Shown piece after piece: positions 18,023 to 27,552 of a stretch of DNA of 58,322 nt. Made by a program: the position numbers and the translations under genes. Numbering within the stretch: position 1 is the first letter of the stretch; each line of letters starts with the position of its first letter. Origin of the DNA: Chitinispirillaceae bacterium (lineage in GTDB: Bacteria; Fibrobacterota; Chitinivibrionia; Chitinivibrionales; Chitinispirillaceae); contig JAFGHA010000072.1 of NCBI GenBank assembly GCA_016930275.1, positions 1 through 58,322 of the forward strand. The letters are read 5' to 3'. Below the pieces are notes generated by a model. The model was not told the DNA's origin. It made no database searches and saw nothing but the letters and a program-made list of their open reading frames with translations.

Positions 18023-19930
18023 TTGAACAGCATGAGACCTACATTCGCGATAGTGCTTTTTTCAGTCGCTGCCGCCATCGCCGGTTATCTCGGGGTCAAT
18101 ATCGATTTCGCGGAACGGGGCGGGACCTTTGTCGATATAGTCAAGGAAAACTACCGCTGGAGCAGAGCGGGTGAAGGTGGGGAGCTGAGTGCTGCGGAGG
18201 TCGATTCACAGGGATGGCCGGTGGTCGATGCACGGTATGTGCTCGATTACCGGCCGGTGGCTGAGTGGAACGGCGATATCGATGATCCGGAGGTCTATCG
18301 TGTGGATATGAGCGGTACGTACAAATGTTCCTTTACCGGAAGCGCTGAGGTACGTGGTGTGAGTGGCGGCAGTGTCGCGGCACTGCAGTATGATGAGACG
18401 ACCAATACCACCACCTTCGATTTCGTCGTCGCAGGACCTCCCGGTGACAATCACGGATTTTTTCTGATCGATTTCACCGAAACCAAACGGATACCGGAAA
18501 GCTCCACGGGATCGGGATTCACCGATTTTAAAATGTACCGACCCGGTTACGACCTTTCAACCGATAAAACATTTACCGATGAGTTCATCGCCGCACTTAC
18601 CGGGATCCGCTTTTCGACGATACGCTTCATGAATTTCTCGATGACCAACGGCCGTGATCCGGATTATCCGGGAGTGACCCGATGGGAAAACCGCAAAAGA
18701 AAAACCGACGCTTCTCAGAGCCGGATCGATCCCATCGGCAAAACAGACGGCGGCTCCTGGGAGTATGTCATCGAACTCTGCAACCTCACCGGTATGGATC
18801 CCTGGATCAATGTGCCGGTTTCTGCGGACAGTGAGTATGTCACCGGGCTGGCGGAACTATTCAGGGACAGCCTCGGCGGTTCTCTGCATCTGTATGTTGA
18901 AAGCAGCAACGAAGTCTGGAACACTGCTCCGGGGTTTGAACAGAGTTTATACAACCAGGCTCAGGCCGATGAACTGGGTATCGGTGAACATGAGAACCAT
19001 GCCCGGCGCACGGCCGAAATTGCCGGAATATTCAGAGAGGTATTCGGAGAAGACGCACTTAACAACCGGGTCAGGGTGGTACTCTGCAGTCACAAACCGA
19101 TGCTCAAATGGTGGGTGGTTCCCATGCTCGATTACCTTACCGAGACGGTCGGACCGCCGGAAGAGTATCTCTACGCGATTGCCAGTCAGACCTATTTCGG
19201 AGCCGGGGCCGATGCGGGAGAAAGTGTGGCTGATATTCTGGCCCAGTGCCGGGAGGCTATTGACGCTCAGATCGATGAAACGGGCGAGACCGACGAGGCC
19301 GGAAGAGTACAGTGGGTTGCGACTGCAGAGGAATACGGATTGCCGGGCGGTTACTGCTCCTATGAGGGCGGGCCGGACCACGGCGGAGGCAGTACCGACA
19401 ATATTGCCAACCGGATCCGGGCGGAACGCGACGAGGAAATGGCCGCGGTCTGGACCTACAATTTTGATGAGGCCTTTTTTCAGGTCGGCGGTAATCTCGC
19501 GATGCAGTTTACGCTCAGCAGTGCCTATACCCGTTACGGCTGCTGGGGACTTACTGATGACATCACCGACCCGGAGCGGAGTGTGAAATACAATGCGGCA
19601 AAACTCCTTGCCGAAAAATATCCGGCGCATACGACCAAACCGGAGAAAATGGTGAGATCTGCAGTTTCTCAGGCTTTTTACATTACTGTTCTGCAGAAAA
19701 GGGTAAGGGCGCACTTCAGTCTGAACCGGTCCGCACCGGTTACCTTTTCGCTCAGCACTGTCGATGGCCGATTACTTGCTGAAAAGTCCCGAAGGTTCCC
19801 GGAAGGTACCCACGAATTCGATCTGTCGCCGGATGAGCGGAGTGGTTTGTCTCCCGGCAGCGGGTTGTTCATTGCCGGTTTGCGAACGGGAGATGGAATC
19901 GTATACCGATCGTTCATATACAGCCGATAA
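18023..19930 (+). CDS. Secreted glycosidase-like protein with C-terminal sorting domain
   Basis: The protein has 635 residues and begins with TTG, seven bases after AGGAG, then the signal-peptide-like MRPTFAIVLFSVAAAIAGYL. The middle (about 190-520) looks like a TIM-barrel hydrolase: FSTIRFMNF, PWINVPVSADSEYVTGLAELF, and LYVESSNEVWN where an acid/base Glu would sit, as in clan-A glycosidases. I cannot name a CAZy family; similar proteins are often labelled cellulose-binding. The last 75 residues (FSLSTVDGRLLAEKSRRF through GLFIAGLRT) match a Por/T9SS type A sorting domain, implying export across the outer membrane. It starts 44 bp after the HEAT protein. Confidence 0.7.
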   Translation: MNSMRPTFAIVLFSVAAAIAGYLGVNIDFAERGGTFVDIVKENYRWSRAGEGGELSAAEVDSQGWPVVDARYVLDYRPVAEWNGDIDDPEVYRVDMSGTYKCSFTGSAEVRGVSGGSVAALQYDETTNTTTFDFVVAGPPGDNHGFFLIDFTETKRIPESSTGSGFTDFKMYRPGYDLSTDKTFTDEFIAALTGIRFSTIRFMNFSMTNGRDPDYPGVTRWENRKRKTDASQSRIDPIGKTDGGSWEYVIELCNLTGMDPWINVPVSADSEYVTGLAELFRDSLGGSLHLYVESSNEVWNTAPGFEQSLYNQAQADELGIGEHENHARRTAEIAGIFREVFGEDALNNRVRVVLCSHKPMLKWWVVPMLDYLTETVGPPEEYLYAIASQTYFGAGADAGESVADILAQCREAIDAQIDETGETDEAGRVQWVATAEEYGLPGGYCSYEGGPDHGGGSTDNIANRIRAERDEEMAAVWTYNFDEAFFQVGGNLAMQFTLSSAYTRYGCWGLTDDITDPERSVKYNAAKLLAEKYPAHTTKPEKMVRSAVSQAFYITVLQKRVRAHFSLNRSAPVTFSLSTVDGRLLAEKSRRFPEGTHEFDLSPDERSGLSPGSGLFIAGLRTGDGIVYRSFIYSR

Positions 19931-20114
19931 AATTCCTTTTCACGGCAAGTTTCATTACTACCGTTCACCGTTTCACGAAGTAAGTATAGTCGATATGTCC
20001 GGGTGAGAGTGGTTCCGATTACATGGTTGTCGACATGAATAACCTGTGATAGATGATCAGGCTTCCCTGAAGAACGTTTAGTCAGATGAAAATTCAGAAG
20101 CTATTTTCTCACCT
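19931..20114. other. Spacer before the helicase gene
   Basis: This is a 184-bp gap with a TATAGT box near 19985 but no clear -35, hairpin or ribosome site. It probably holds the helicase promoter. Confidence 0.3.
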
Positions 20115-22130
20115 ATGGCACAACATGATTACCTGCAGGAACTCAACGAGCAGCAACGCGAAGCCGTCCTCTGGGGAGAGGGACCGCTTCTCGTCGTTGC
20201 CGGAGCGGGAAGCGGAAAAACGCGCACACTGGCCTACCGGGTTGCTCATCTTATAGAAAAAGGTGTTGCTCCCGAAAAAATTCTGCTGCTTACCTTCACC
20301 CGCAGGGCGGCGCGTGAAATGCTCAACCGTGCCGCTTCGATACTCGGTGATCGCGCTTCGGTTACGTCACAGGTGTGGGGTGGCACGTTTCATGCCATTG
20401 CAAACCGTCTGTTGCGGATCTACGGAAAAGTGCTTGATCTCGCTCCCGAATTCACCATCATGGACCAGAGTGACGCACAGGACATGCTGCAGGTAATCCG
20501 GCACAAGGTAATTGATAAAAAAGTGAAGGGACGTTTTCCCCGTAAGGGAACGCTTCTGGCGGTTTATTCACGCCGTATTAATTCCGGTGAGGAACTCGAC
20601 GATATTCTCAAACACTGGTATCCATGGTGTGAACGCTGGCAGGAGGAATTGAAGACGATATTCCGGGAGTATGTATCGCTCAAACAGGAGCGAAGTATTC
20701 TTGATTACGATGATCTTCTTGTCTACTGGAGGTTTCTTCTTTCAGATAGTGCAGCTGCAAAACAGCTCGGAGAGCGGTTTGATCATGTGCTGGTTGATGA
20801 GTATCAGGATACCAACCGGCTGCAGGCGGATATCCTCGAGGGAATGCGGAAAACCAACCGGAACATCATGGTAGTTGGGGACGATGCGCAGAGCATCTAC
20901 AGTTTCAGGGCTGCCATGGTCCGCAATATGCTTGATTTTCCAACGTTGTTTCCGGGCACGAAAACAGTACTGCTGGAGCACAATTACCGTTCGTGTGAAC
21001 CGATTCTGGTAACCACGAACGAGGTGATCGGGCAGGCGAAAAACCGGTTTTCAAAAACGCTCTTTTCGACCCGTGAGGGGGGAGAACGACCGAAACTTGT
21101 CACCTGCAACGATGAAGCGCACGAGGCGACGACCATCGTGGAGCAGGTACTCCGCCATTACGAAGAAGGTATCGCGCTGCGGGAGCAGGCGGTGCTCTTC
21201 CGGGCCGGATCACACTCCGCGGCGCTCGAACTCGAACTCATCCGGCGGGAGATCCCCTTTCACAAATGGGGAGGACTCAAGTTTCTCGAGGCCGCTCATA
21301 TCAAGGATTTCATATCGCTGGTGCGACTGCTCGAAAACTCCCGGGACGAGATCGCCTGGTTTAGGGTACTTCAGCTGTTCGACGGCGTCGGTCCGTCAAC
21401 TGCCTCGGCGGTATATGCGCATGTCGCATCCAGAGCATTCAATGCGACCGTACTGTCAGAAGCCGGTGTTTCTCCAAAAATATCCCGTGAACTCATGCCG
21501 CTCGGCAGGATGTTCAGCGATTGCGGCAGTGAATCATCTCTGCAGGTACAGCTTGACCGGGTGCAAAAGCTCTACCTGCCGCTTCTCGAGAAGAATTACG
21601 AAAATGCGGCACCGCGCCGGAACGACATCGAACATCTTATCGAACTTGCGGGACAGTACCGTTCACGCAGCCGCTTTCTCGCCGAAATAACACTCGATCC
21701 GCCCAATTCCACCAGCGACTTCGCCGGTGTTCCCTCCCGTGAAGAGGACCATCTCGTGCTTTCCACCATTCACTCTGCCAAAGGATGTGAGTGGAATGCG
21801 GTGTATCTCATTCATGCGGCGGACGGGTGCCTGCCGTCGGATATGGCTACCGGATCGGACGATGAGATAGAGGAGGAACTTCGCCTCGCGTACGTTGCGA
21901 TGACTCGTGCCCGGGATCATCTGTACGTCACCTGGCCGATGCGGTTCTACTCACGGCCGCAGGGATTTTCCGACGGGCATATATACGGGCAGTGCAGCAG
22001 GTTTTTCTCTGCCGGTGTTGTGGAAACCATGGAGCAGGTTGCTGCACCCGGTTGCGACGGTGGTGATACTGCAGTTGACATCAATACTTCAATTGACGTC
22101 AAATCACAATTGCGGGGTTTGTGGGATTGA
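20115..22130 (+). CDS. UvrD/Rep-family ATP-dependent DNA helicase
   Basis: This 671-residue superfamily 1A 3'-5' helicase would act in DNA repair or replication restart. Motifs in order: Q-motif LNEQQREAV (about 9-17), Walker A VVAGAGSGKTRTLAYR (about 26-41), Ia LLLTFTRRAAREM, II VLVDEYQDTN, III VVGDDAQSIYSFRAA, IV LEHNYRS, V LSTIHSAKGCEWNAVYL and VI ELRLAYVAMTRARDHLYV. It is slightly shorter than PcrA/UvrD and lacks the usual long C-terminal RNA-polymerase-binding tail, so I do not choose between rep, pcrA and uvrD. It converges on the GH5 gene with 28 bp between stops. Confidence 0.93.
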   Translation: MAQHDYLQELNEQQREAVLWGEGPLLVVAGAGSGKTRTLAYRVAHLIEKGVAPEKILLLTFTRRAAREMLNRAASILGDRASVTSQVWGGTFHAIANRLLRIYGKVLDLAPEFTIMDQSDAQDMLQVIRHKVIDKKVKGRFPRKGTLLAVYSRRINSGEELDDILKHWYPWCERWQEELKTIFREYVSLKQERSILDYDDLLVYWRFLLSDSAAAKQLGERFDHVLVDEYQDTNRLQADILEGMRKTNRNIMVVGDDAQSIYSFRAAMVRNMLDFPTLFPGTKTVLLEHNYRSCEPILVTTNEVIGQAKNRFSKTLFSTREGGERPKLVTCNDEAHEATTIVEQVLRHYEEGIALREQAVLFRAGSHSAALELELIRREIPFHKWGGLKFLEAAHIKDFISLVRLLENSRDEIAWFRVLQLFDGVGPSTASAVYAHVASRAFNATVLSEAGVSPKISRELMPLGRMFSDCGSESSLQVQLDRVQKLYLPLLEKNYENAAPRRNDIEHLIELAGQYRSRSRFLAEITLDPPNSTSDFAGVPSREEDHLVLSTIHSAKGCEWNAVYLIHAADGCLPSDMATGSDDEIEEELRLAYVAMTRARDHLYVTWPMRFYSRPQGFSDGHIYGQCSRFFSAGVVETMEQVAAPGCDGGDTAVDINTSIDVKSQLRGLWD

Positions 22131-22158
22131 TGTTCGCTGGTGAAGACGTCTGATCAGG

Positions 22159-23445
22159 TCAATGCAATTCAAGCGGAACGGTCACCGCTCCGGCCGCATC
22201 CGCGATTTTCATGAGATACACTCCTGCCGGAAGTCGCGTGGATGAAATGTTCACCGAATGCCGGCAATCCGGGGCTGTAACCAGATTACGGGAATACACC
22301 GTACCGCCCGTCATGTCAAACAGCGTAATTTGCAGCCGGGATGAAGTTTCCGTCTGCAGGGTAATACTCCAGCCTGCAGGCAGACGCGAAACGGAGTGGT
22401 TGAATTTTTTTAAGGTTCTCATTGAGGCAGATGGCACATCGGTGGTGAAAATGGTCGCGATTCGTGAAGTCGCTTTAATGCCGTCAGCACTGTTGATAAG
22501 CGTGTTCCCCCAGGAGGAGAGGCTGCTGCCGTTCCACTGTAGAGCGATGTCGAGACTTGTAAGGCCGGTACTGTTTCCTTTCCACGACCAGCCGATGTAG
22601 CCGATACCGTACTCTTTGCACTTCTGCAGAATCGTTTCCTCGTCGACATTTTTATCGCTGCTTCCGTGATCTGCGGCGAATTCGCCGACAATGAGCGGCA
22701 GGTTTTTATCAACGAATGATTGCAGGTAGGAACTGACGGTGTTCGCATCTCCGTACACATCGTACATGTGAATACTGAAGAGGATGTTCCTGTCGGGATC
22801 TGAATCGAATACTTCCTGAGCGTTGGCCTGCATGATCTTTTCCCAGTCCTGTCCCCAGTTGGCGGCATCAACGATCAGCATATGTTTGAATCCGTTTTCT
22901 CTGAGCCGTTTGATCGCGTTTTTGTGTTCGTCGATCCAGGTGGAGGCCGTAACGTTGTTCCCGAACGGTTCGTTGGCGATGTTGATGATAATATAGCCTT
23001 CCTGGCCGATGAGTTCGTTTTTCAGTTCAATCCAGTAATCAACGGCCGTACTGAGCTGGGCGGATCCCTGCTTTTCAGGGTAACCGGTGCAGTCATGCAC
23101 TTCAAGCACGGCGATCAGTTTATTCTGCTTACAGAGCCGTATCACATCGGCTACATCACTCGCACTGTTTTTTCCCCAGTTTTCCGCGTGCTTTCCATTG
23201 CTGAGAACGACCCGGACACAGTTGGAACCGGTGGCGGCGATCGAGGGCAGTGCGGTGGTGAGCTGTGACTCATACCAGGTGTGCGCATGGTTGACGCCGC
23301 GCATGATGAACTCATTGTTCCGTGCGTCAAGAACTTTCCGGCCACTGATCCGGAAACCGGCAACCGGTGCAATAGCTGAACTATTTCTGGCCATCGTCAG
23401 CATCACCAGTGAACAGACTAACGCGCATCTCAATGCAGGTATCAT
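22159..23445 (-). CDS. Secreted GH5 endo-mannanase/cellulase with sorting domain
   Basis: The protein has 428 residues. Residues 1-25 are a signal peptide (ALVCSLVMLTMARNSSAIA). The catalytic barrel (about 28-325) is GH5: GVNHAHTWY (51-58), acid/base E159 in INIANEPFGNN, H226 in IHMYDVYG and nucleophile E255 in LIVGEFAADHG. The NHAHTWY segment and the compact barrel are most like bacterial beta-mannanases of subfamily GH5_8, but cellulase activity is not excluded. Residues about 345-428 (ITLFDMTGGTVYSRNLV, LPAGVYLMKI) form a Por/T9SS-like C-terminal sorting domain, so it should be exported or displayed. A plausible promoter lies about 120 bp upstream. Confidence 0.9.
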   Translation of the reverse strand: MIPALRCALVCSLVMLTMARNSSAIAPVAGFRISGRKVLDARNNEFIMRGVNHAHTWYESQLTTALPSIAATGSNCVRVVLSNGKHAENWGKNSASDVADVIRLCKQNKLIAVLEVHDCTGYPEKQGSAQLSTAVDYWIELKNELIGQEGYIIINIANEPFGNNVTASTWIDEHKNAIKRLRENGFKHMLIVDAANWGQDWEKIMQANAQEVFDSDPDRNILFSIHMYDVYGDANTVSSYLQSFVDKNLPLIVGEFAADHGSSDKNVDEETILQKCKEYGIGYIGWSWKGNSTGLTSLDIALQWNGSSLSSWGNTLINSADGIKATSRIATIFTTDVPSASMRTLKKFNHSVSRLPAGWSITLQTETSSRLQITLFDMTGGTVYSRNLVTAPDCRHSVNISSTRLPAGVYLMKIADAAGAVTVPLELH

Positions 23446-23562
23446 CCGGTCTCCTTGAACGAGGAAGGGTGTTGTTTGTCATTGGAAAATGGAACCTTGT
23501 TTTCGGGAAACAAGCTCGCTGTTTTTTCCGTCGGTCGATTGAAAATATTTCCGAGATTAGTG

Positions 23563-23568
23563 ATTATA
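23563..23568 (-). promoter_or_regulatory. Possible -10 box for the GH5 gene
   Basis: The minus strand reads TATAAT here, about 118 bp upstream of the GH5 start. The expected -35 position has only GTATTT, so regulation by an activator is possible. Between them and the gene lies a 7-bp hairpin (CTTGTTT/AAACAAG, about 23505-23523). Confidence 0.35.
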
Positions 23569-23676
23569 TAGCGGAATAGTGTTCGAAATACGGATATACA
23601 TGGGTACGGATCGGGATATCGATTGCTCCGTATAATTGAACGGGAATTCTGCAGATTGGCAGAAACGGAGAGCAGA

Positions 23677-24066
23677 TTATTTTTTTTCGCATCTTCCCAT
23701 ACTCATCCACTCCTCCGGAAAATCAACAGACTCATCGTCGATGGTGAACATGGTCGCCTTTGCTAGGATAGTATCGTTTCCCTTCCAGCGGTACCGGTAT
23801 TTCATGGAAAGTACGAGGTCGCCGTTTTTCAGGGTTGCGGAAAAAGTGCTGTCGGTGTGGAGATAGGTTCCGCTGCCACCCATGGATTCATCCGAAGCAC
23901 TGGTGATCGTTAACGTGTCGGTACCGGAAAAGGTCAGCAGCATTCCGTCGTCCTCACCGGTGCACCAGGTGCCGTTGAGTGAACGTACCGGTTTTTTAAC
24001 CGGTTTCTTTTCGGCGAAAGCGACTACAGTGCAAATACAGATTATAAACAGGGTGATACGATTCAT
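23677..24066 (-). CDS. Small secreted lipocalin-like protein, function unknown
   Basis: This 129-residue protein has a clear signal peptide (ITLFIICICTVVAFA) and then a Lys/Pro linker. The mature part begins SLNGTWCTGEDDGMLLTF and alternates polar and apolar residues as in small beta-barrels that measure a substituted GTW/GxW strand, as in lipocalin-like domains; this is a weak inference. Two cysteines (C35 and C126) could form a disulfide. It overlaps the RND exporter stop by ATGA, so translation is coupled and the two probably work together at the envelope. Confidence 0.6.
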   Translation of the reverse strand: MNRITLFIICICTVVAFAEKKPVKKPVRSLNGTWCTGEDDGMLLTFSGTDTLTITSASDESMGGSGTYLHTDSTFSATLKNGDLVLSMKYRYRWKGNDTILAKATMFTIDDESVDFPEEWMSMGRCEKK

Positions 24067-26333
24067 GGCTGTCCCTTTCGTGGCGGGGGAACGGGGAGAC
24101 CGAACCGGGAGATGGCAAGCGAGATGATGAAAATGCAGGATCCGGCGGCAACGAACATCGAGATGAAAACCAGGAGACCGAAATCTCGAATCGGCGGAAA
24201 GCTGGAGACTAACAGAACGCAGAATCCAACGCCTACCACTAGCGTGTTGAAGAGAATCGGGGTTCCCTTCAGCCGGATGGTTGCGGCGAGCGCATCGAAC
24301 CGGTTGGGGGTGACTCTGGCCGCATGCTGGTATCCGGAAACGAAATGAATGGCATAATCGATGCCGATACCGATGCAGGTATTCATGATCACGACGGTGA
24401 TTATATTGATCGATATACCGCAGAGTCCCAGCATCGCGTACACAAAGCCCATAAGCAGCACTATCGGGATGCTGCAGTAGATGCCGATCCGCAACGACCG
24501 GAAAAACAGTACAATGCAGAAGAACACCGGGATGATTGTGGCGATCAGGCTGGTAAGCAGTGTTTCCATCAGTATGGAACTCATCGCCTCGCCCAGGATT
24601 GCCGGTCCGCTGACAAGAACCGTGTACCCGGACAGGTGTTCCGCCACGTAGTGCTCGATATTCCGTGCAATGGTCAGGGTCAGGATTTCACTTTCATTAC
24701 GACAGATCACCTGAATGCGGGTCCGGTGCCGGTCTGCGGAGAGAAAATTTGCAAGGAACTTTCCGTAGGACTTTCCCGCTCCTCCCCCTGGTGCGGTAAT
24801 CAGTTTGACTGCAGCAGCCGAAAAACGGTTTTTCGTGAGCAGTTCGCTTACCCGGGTGATTAGCGGTATCAGGGAGGCGACGTTTCCCACTCCCTCCTGC
24901 CTGTCGATGAACGTGGAGAACGTGTCGATTCGTTTCCAGTCGTCTTCGGTGGTGATTGTACCTTCTTTTTTTTCGAGCATCACGGAAAAGAAACGGGTCC
25001 CCCCGAAATGGTCCGCCATGAAGGTATCGGATTTTCGCAGTTCATTTCCCGGCGGCAGCATCATCATGAAATTATTCTCGACCCGGGTGGCCCTGACACC
25101 GATAACAAAGAGTATCGCCAGTACGGGAATGACGAACATCCATTCCCTCGACACGAGTGTAAGATGAATGAATCCGTTCCAGAAACGGTCGAGCAGCCGT
25201 TCTTCAGTCGTTTCGATCGCGGTGGAGATACTGCTGATTTTTTCAAACGAGAGAAAGAGTGGAAGAAGTACGATGTTGAACACGTAGCAGAGCAGGACCG
25301 CAATGGCGGTGAAGAGCCCGAAGGTCTGGTTCCACGGTATGGGTGAGAACACGAAAGAGGCAAATCCCGCCGATGTGGTAAGTGAGGTGAGCAGACACGG
25401 GGTAAGCAGCTCACGATAGGTGGTAGTGAGTGCGGACTGTGTGGTGGCACCTTTTCGTTCAGCGGCTGCCTTAAAGGACCGGATAAGGTGAATCGCATCG
25501 GCAACGCCGATCGGGAAAACGATGACCGGTATGATTGACGTGACAATAGTAAACGGGATACCCAGAAACCCTATAATTCCGAAGGTCCAGATCAAGGCTG
25601 CAGTAACGGCGCAGACTGAGGCGGCTACGTGCAGCATATTCCTGAACACCCGGTAGAGGAGCAGGAAAATGAGCACAAAACAGATCGGCAGGAGTAATTT
25701 GAAATCGTGGTGCATCGCTTTGTCGATGAAGTAGGAGACCGCACCCTCACTGGTTATGTAGGTTTTGATTGCAGGGGAGGTGTTTATGGCATGCACTTTG
25801 GCGGTCATCATGTCGAGAATGGCGTTTCGGTCGGCTTTCCAGTCTATGGCAATGATCATACCGAGAGCTTTTTCGTCATCGGAAATAAACAGTCGGCAGA
25901 ATTCCGGATTGGCTTCGACCAGAGAACGGACCTTCGCCTCATCGATGGTGGAATCCGGCGGGACTATCAGCGTGCTGCTCAGTCCCAGAAATCCCTTTTT
26001 TACCGGTACCTGCAGACTGGTAAGGTCGGTAACCGCCGTGACACCCGGTTGTGAGCCGAATTGCCCTCGCCAGGAGCGTAATGAGTCTATTTTTTCGGAA
26101 AGTGTTCCTTGTTCGAATTGCGCAAGGAAGAGAATGTTGAACGGTGCGGGAAACTCTTTTTTCAGCCGTTCATAATCAATCCGCGGCTTGATGTTGGGAG
26201 GTACGGCATTGAAAGTATCGTTATCTACATTGATGGTGGTGATCAGGTAACCGCCGGTGATCAGCGAAAGCACAACCAGTGTAAGTATCGGCCATCGGTA
26301 TCGGAGCAGAAACCGAATAGATCGGTTAGTCAT
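24063..26333 (-). CDS. RND/MMPL-family exporter
   Basis: From the ATG at 26333 the protein has 756 residues; this start has AAGGAA 9 bases upstream, whereas the frame's earlier ATG at 26360 lacks a site. The topology is classic: TM1 at the N-terminus (WPILTLVVLSLITGGYLI), a periplasmic loop of about 180 residues, a group of about five TMs (LLPICFVLIFLLLYRVF, IIGFLGIPFTIVTSIIPVIVFPIGVADAIHLI), then the same pattern again ending in IDYAIHFVSG and FGLLVFISMFVA. GIGIDYAIH and GVADAIHL are the conserved TM4-type motifs of MMPL/HAE3-like exporters, which move lipids, hopanoids or drugs by proton antiport. No membrane-fusion partner is nearby. It is the first gene of a two-gene operon. Confidence 0.88.
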   Translation of the reverse strand: MTNRSIRFLLRYRWPILTLVVLSLITGGYLITTINVDNDTFNAVPPNIKPRIDYERLKKEFPAPFNILFLAQFEQGTLSEKIDSLRSWRGQFGSQPGVTAVTDLTSLQVPVKKGFLGLSSTLIVPPDSTIDEAKVRSLVEANPEFCRLFISDDEKALGMIIAIDWKADRNAILDMMTAKVHAINTSPAIKTYITSEGAVSYFIDKAMHHDFKLLLPICFVLIFLLLYRVFRNMLHVAASVCAVTAALIWTFGIIGFLGIPFTIVTSIIPVIVFPIGVADAIHLIRSFKAAAERKGATTQSALTTTYRELLTPCLLTSLTTSAGFASFVFSPIPWNQTFGLFTAIAVLLCYVFNIVLLPLFLSFEKISSISTAIETTEERLLDRFWNGFIHLTLVSREWMFVIPVLAILFVIGVRATRVENNFMMMLPPGNELRKSDTFMADHFGGTRFFSVMLEKKEGTITTEDDWKRIDTFSTFIDRQEGVGNVASLIPLITRVSELLTKNRFSAAAVKLITAPGGGAGKSYGKFLANFLSADRHRTRIQVICRNESEILTLTIARNIEHYVAEHLSGYTVLVSGPAILGEAMSSILMETLLTSLIATIIPVFFCIVLFFRSLRIGIYCSIPIVLLMGFVYAMLGLCGISINIITVVIMNTCIGIGIDYAIHFVSGYQHAARVTPNRFDALAATIRLKGTPILFNTLVVGVGFCVLLVSSFPPIRDFGLLVFISMFVAAGSCIFIISLAISRFGLPVPPPRKGQP

Positions 26334-26422
26334 AGAGAGATTTTCCTTGTTGAGCATCAAATATACTATTGGGACGAAATGAACAGGTTTTTCTGCTCAC
26401 TGCGAGTAATCACCTGATGCAT

Positions 26423-26454
26423 CTGTGGGAAAAATGAACTGTGGGAAAAATGAA
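26423..26454. repeat. Perfect 16-bp tandem duplication
   Basis: CTGTGGGAAAAATGAA occurs twice back to back in the leader of the isochorismatase-like gene. The longer open frame from 26441 begins inside it but has no ribosome site. Confidence 0.8.
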
Positions 26455-26503
26455 CCTTTTTCAGGGCATAAAGTATCTTGTTTCTGTTGATGAAAGGAAT
26501 TGT

Positions 26504-27046
26504 ATGCGGATTTTACCGGAAAAAACGACCGCGATCATCATCGACCTTCAGCAACGGCTGCTGCCCCACATGCATGAGTCGGAGGCCCTGCTCGACAGGT
26601 GTACGATTCTGATAAAGGGGTTGTCTGCGCTTGGTATACGGATGCTGGTCACGGAACAGTATCCGTCAGGACTCGGGAAAACCGTAACAGCTGTCAGTTC
26701 ATTACCCACAGGTGGCAATACTATTGAAAAGACGGCATTCTCCTGCTGTGATGAACCTGCGGTAGTCACACAATTAGAAAAAATCGGGAAAAAAACCGTA
26801 CTGATCGCGGGAATTGAAACACATGTATGCGTTCTTCAGACTGCGCTCGATCTGAAAGCGGAAGGGTTTGAACCGGTTATAGTGGCCGATGCTGTTTCCT
26901 CTCGCCGGAAATTCGACCGGAAGATCGCGCTGCAGCGAATGAGAGAGGAAGGGTGTCGCGCAACAACGGTCGAATCGATATTGTTTGAACTCATGCGCAC
27001 TTCCCGTCATACGGCATTCAAGGAAATTTCAAAACTGGTGAAATAG
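26504..27046 (+). CDS. Isochorismatase-family cysteine hydrolase
   Basis: The protein has 180 residues from the ATG at 26504, chosen for the AAAGGA site upstream and the family-typical start. The catalytic triad is visible: D14 in AIIIDLQQRLL, K76 in IEKTAFSC and C109 in IAGIETHVCVLQTALDL, with the cis-peptide-type loop before the Cys. Members hydrolyse isochorismate, nicotinamide or other amides; this short form resembles the YcaC-like group of unknown substrate. The gene is transcribed divergently from the RND exporter operon. Confidence 0.88.
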   Translation: MRILPEKTTAIIIDLQQRLLPHMHESEALLDRCTILIKGLSALGIRMLVTEQYPSGLGKTVTAVSSLPTGGNTIEKTAFSCCDEPAVVTQLEKIGKKTVLIAGIETHVCVLQTALDLKAEGFEPVIVADAVSSRRKFDRKIALQRMREEGCRATTVESILFELMRTSRHTAFKEISKLVK

Positions 27047-27117
27047 ATATCGATCATTTTTTCTCAATGCAGTGAACGATCGTTTCCCGAATCGGCATCG
27101 GAGGTATTCGTTCTGAT

Positions 27118-27418
27118 ATGCGGAACAAAACTGGAATGAAACAGAACCGGACATCGCCATCGGTGTCGCTTCTTGATACCACCACCCGTGAAGAACGGTT
27201 GAAGCGACGTTTCCTTTCGCTCTGTCTCATGATCATGGTACCTGTTATAGCCGTTATTCGGTCTGAAGGATTTTCTGGAATCCCGGCCGGATGAAGGGCT
27301 GCTGGTTATGGTGATCGTCATGCTGCTGATCAGTCTTGTTTTCATACTCAACCGTTCCCGGGCCTATACCGGAATAATGCGGACGATTGCGGCGCTGGTT
27401 GCGGCGGGGCTTTTGTAG
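27118..27418 (+). pseudogene. Truncated, frameshifted membrane sensor N-terminus
   Basis: From ATG 27118 (or 27136) the frame reads SPSVSLLDTTTREERLKRRF and then the membrane segment LSLCLMIMVPVIAV. Removing one base near 27255 lets it continue as FGLKDFLESRPDEGLL and MVIVMLLISLVFILNRSRAY to a TAG at 27416-27418. This is the pattern of the membrane-bound input region of a histidine kinase or diguanylate cyclase. Both the frameshift and the missing output domain show that it is a relic. The exact family is inference. Confidence 0.5.
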
Positions 27419-27419
27419 G

Positions 27420-27550
27420 AATTCTATACCGGTGGCGGTCAGGTCGATAACCGTAAAGGGAATGCCGGTCTGTTGGACACCCCTCATGAACAGATCGGTG
27501 CAGTAGCGGGTGAATCCGTCTTTTCGTGGGTAGGCGGTAAGTATCAGCAT
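27420..27550 (-). pseudogene. N-terminal fragment of an NAD(P)H-dependent FMN reductase
   Basis: The ATG at 27550 lies 2 bases after the fabZ-like stop and starts MLILTAYPRKDGFTRYCTDL, then GIPFTVIDL. This is the flavodoxin-fold P-loop region (SPRxxGxT type) of FMN-reductase/quinone-reductase enzymes. The open frame runs on to 27254 but beyond about 27430 it is only the antisense of the membrane-sensor relic. It was probably the last gene of the rfb-plsC-fabZ operon before a deletion or rearrangement cut it. Confidence 0.55.
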
Positions 27551-27552
27551 GG

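Noticed and set aside
20046..20066. TGTGATAGATGATCAGG as a Crp-like site
   Set aside because: The second half-site does not match TCACA.
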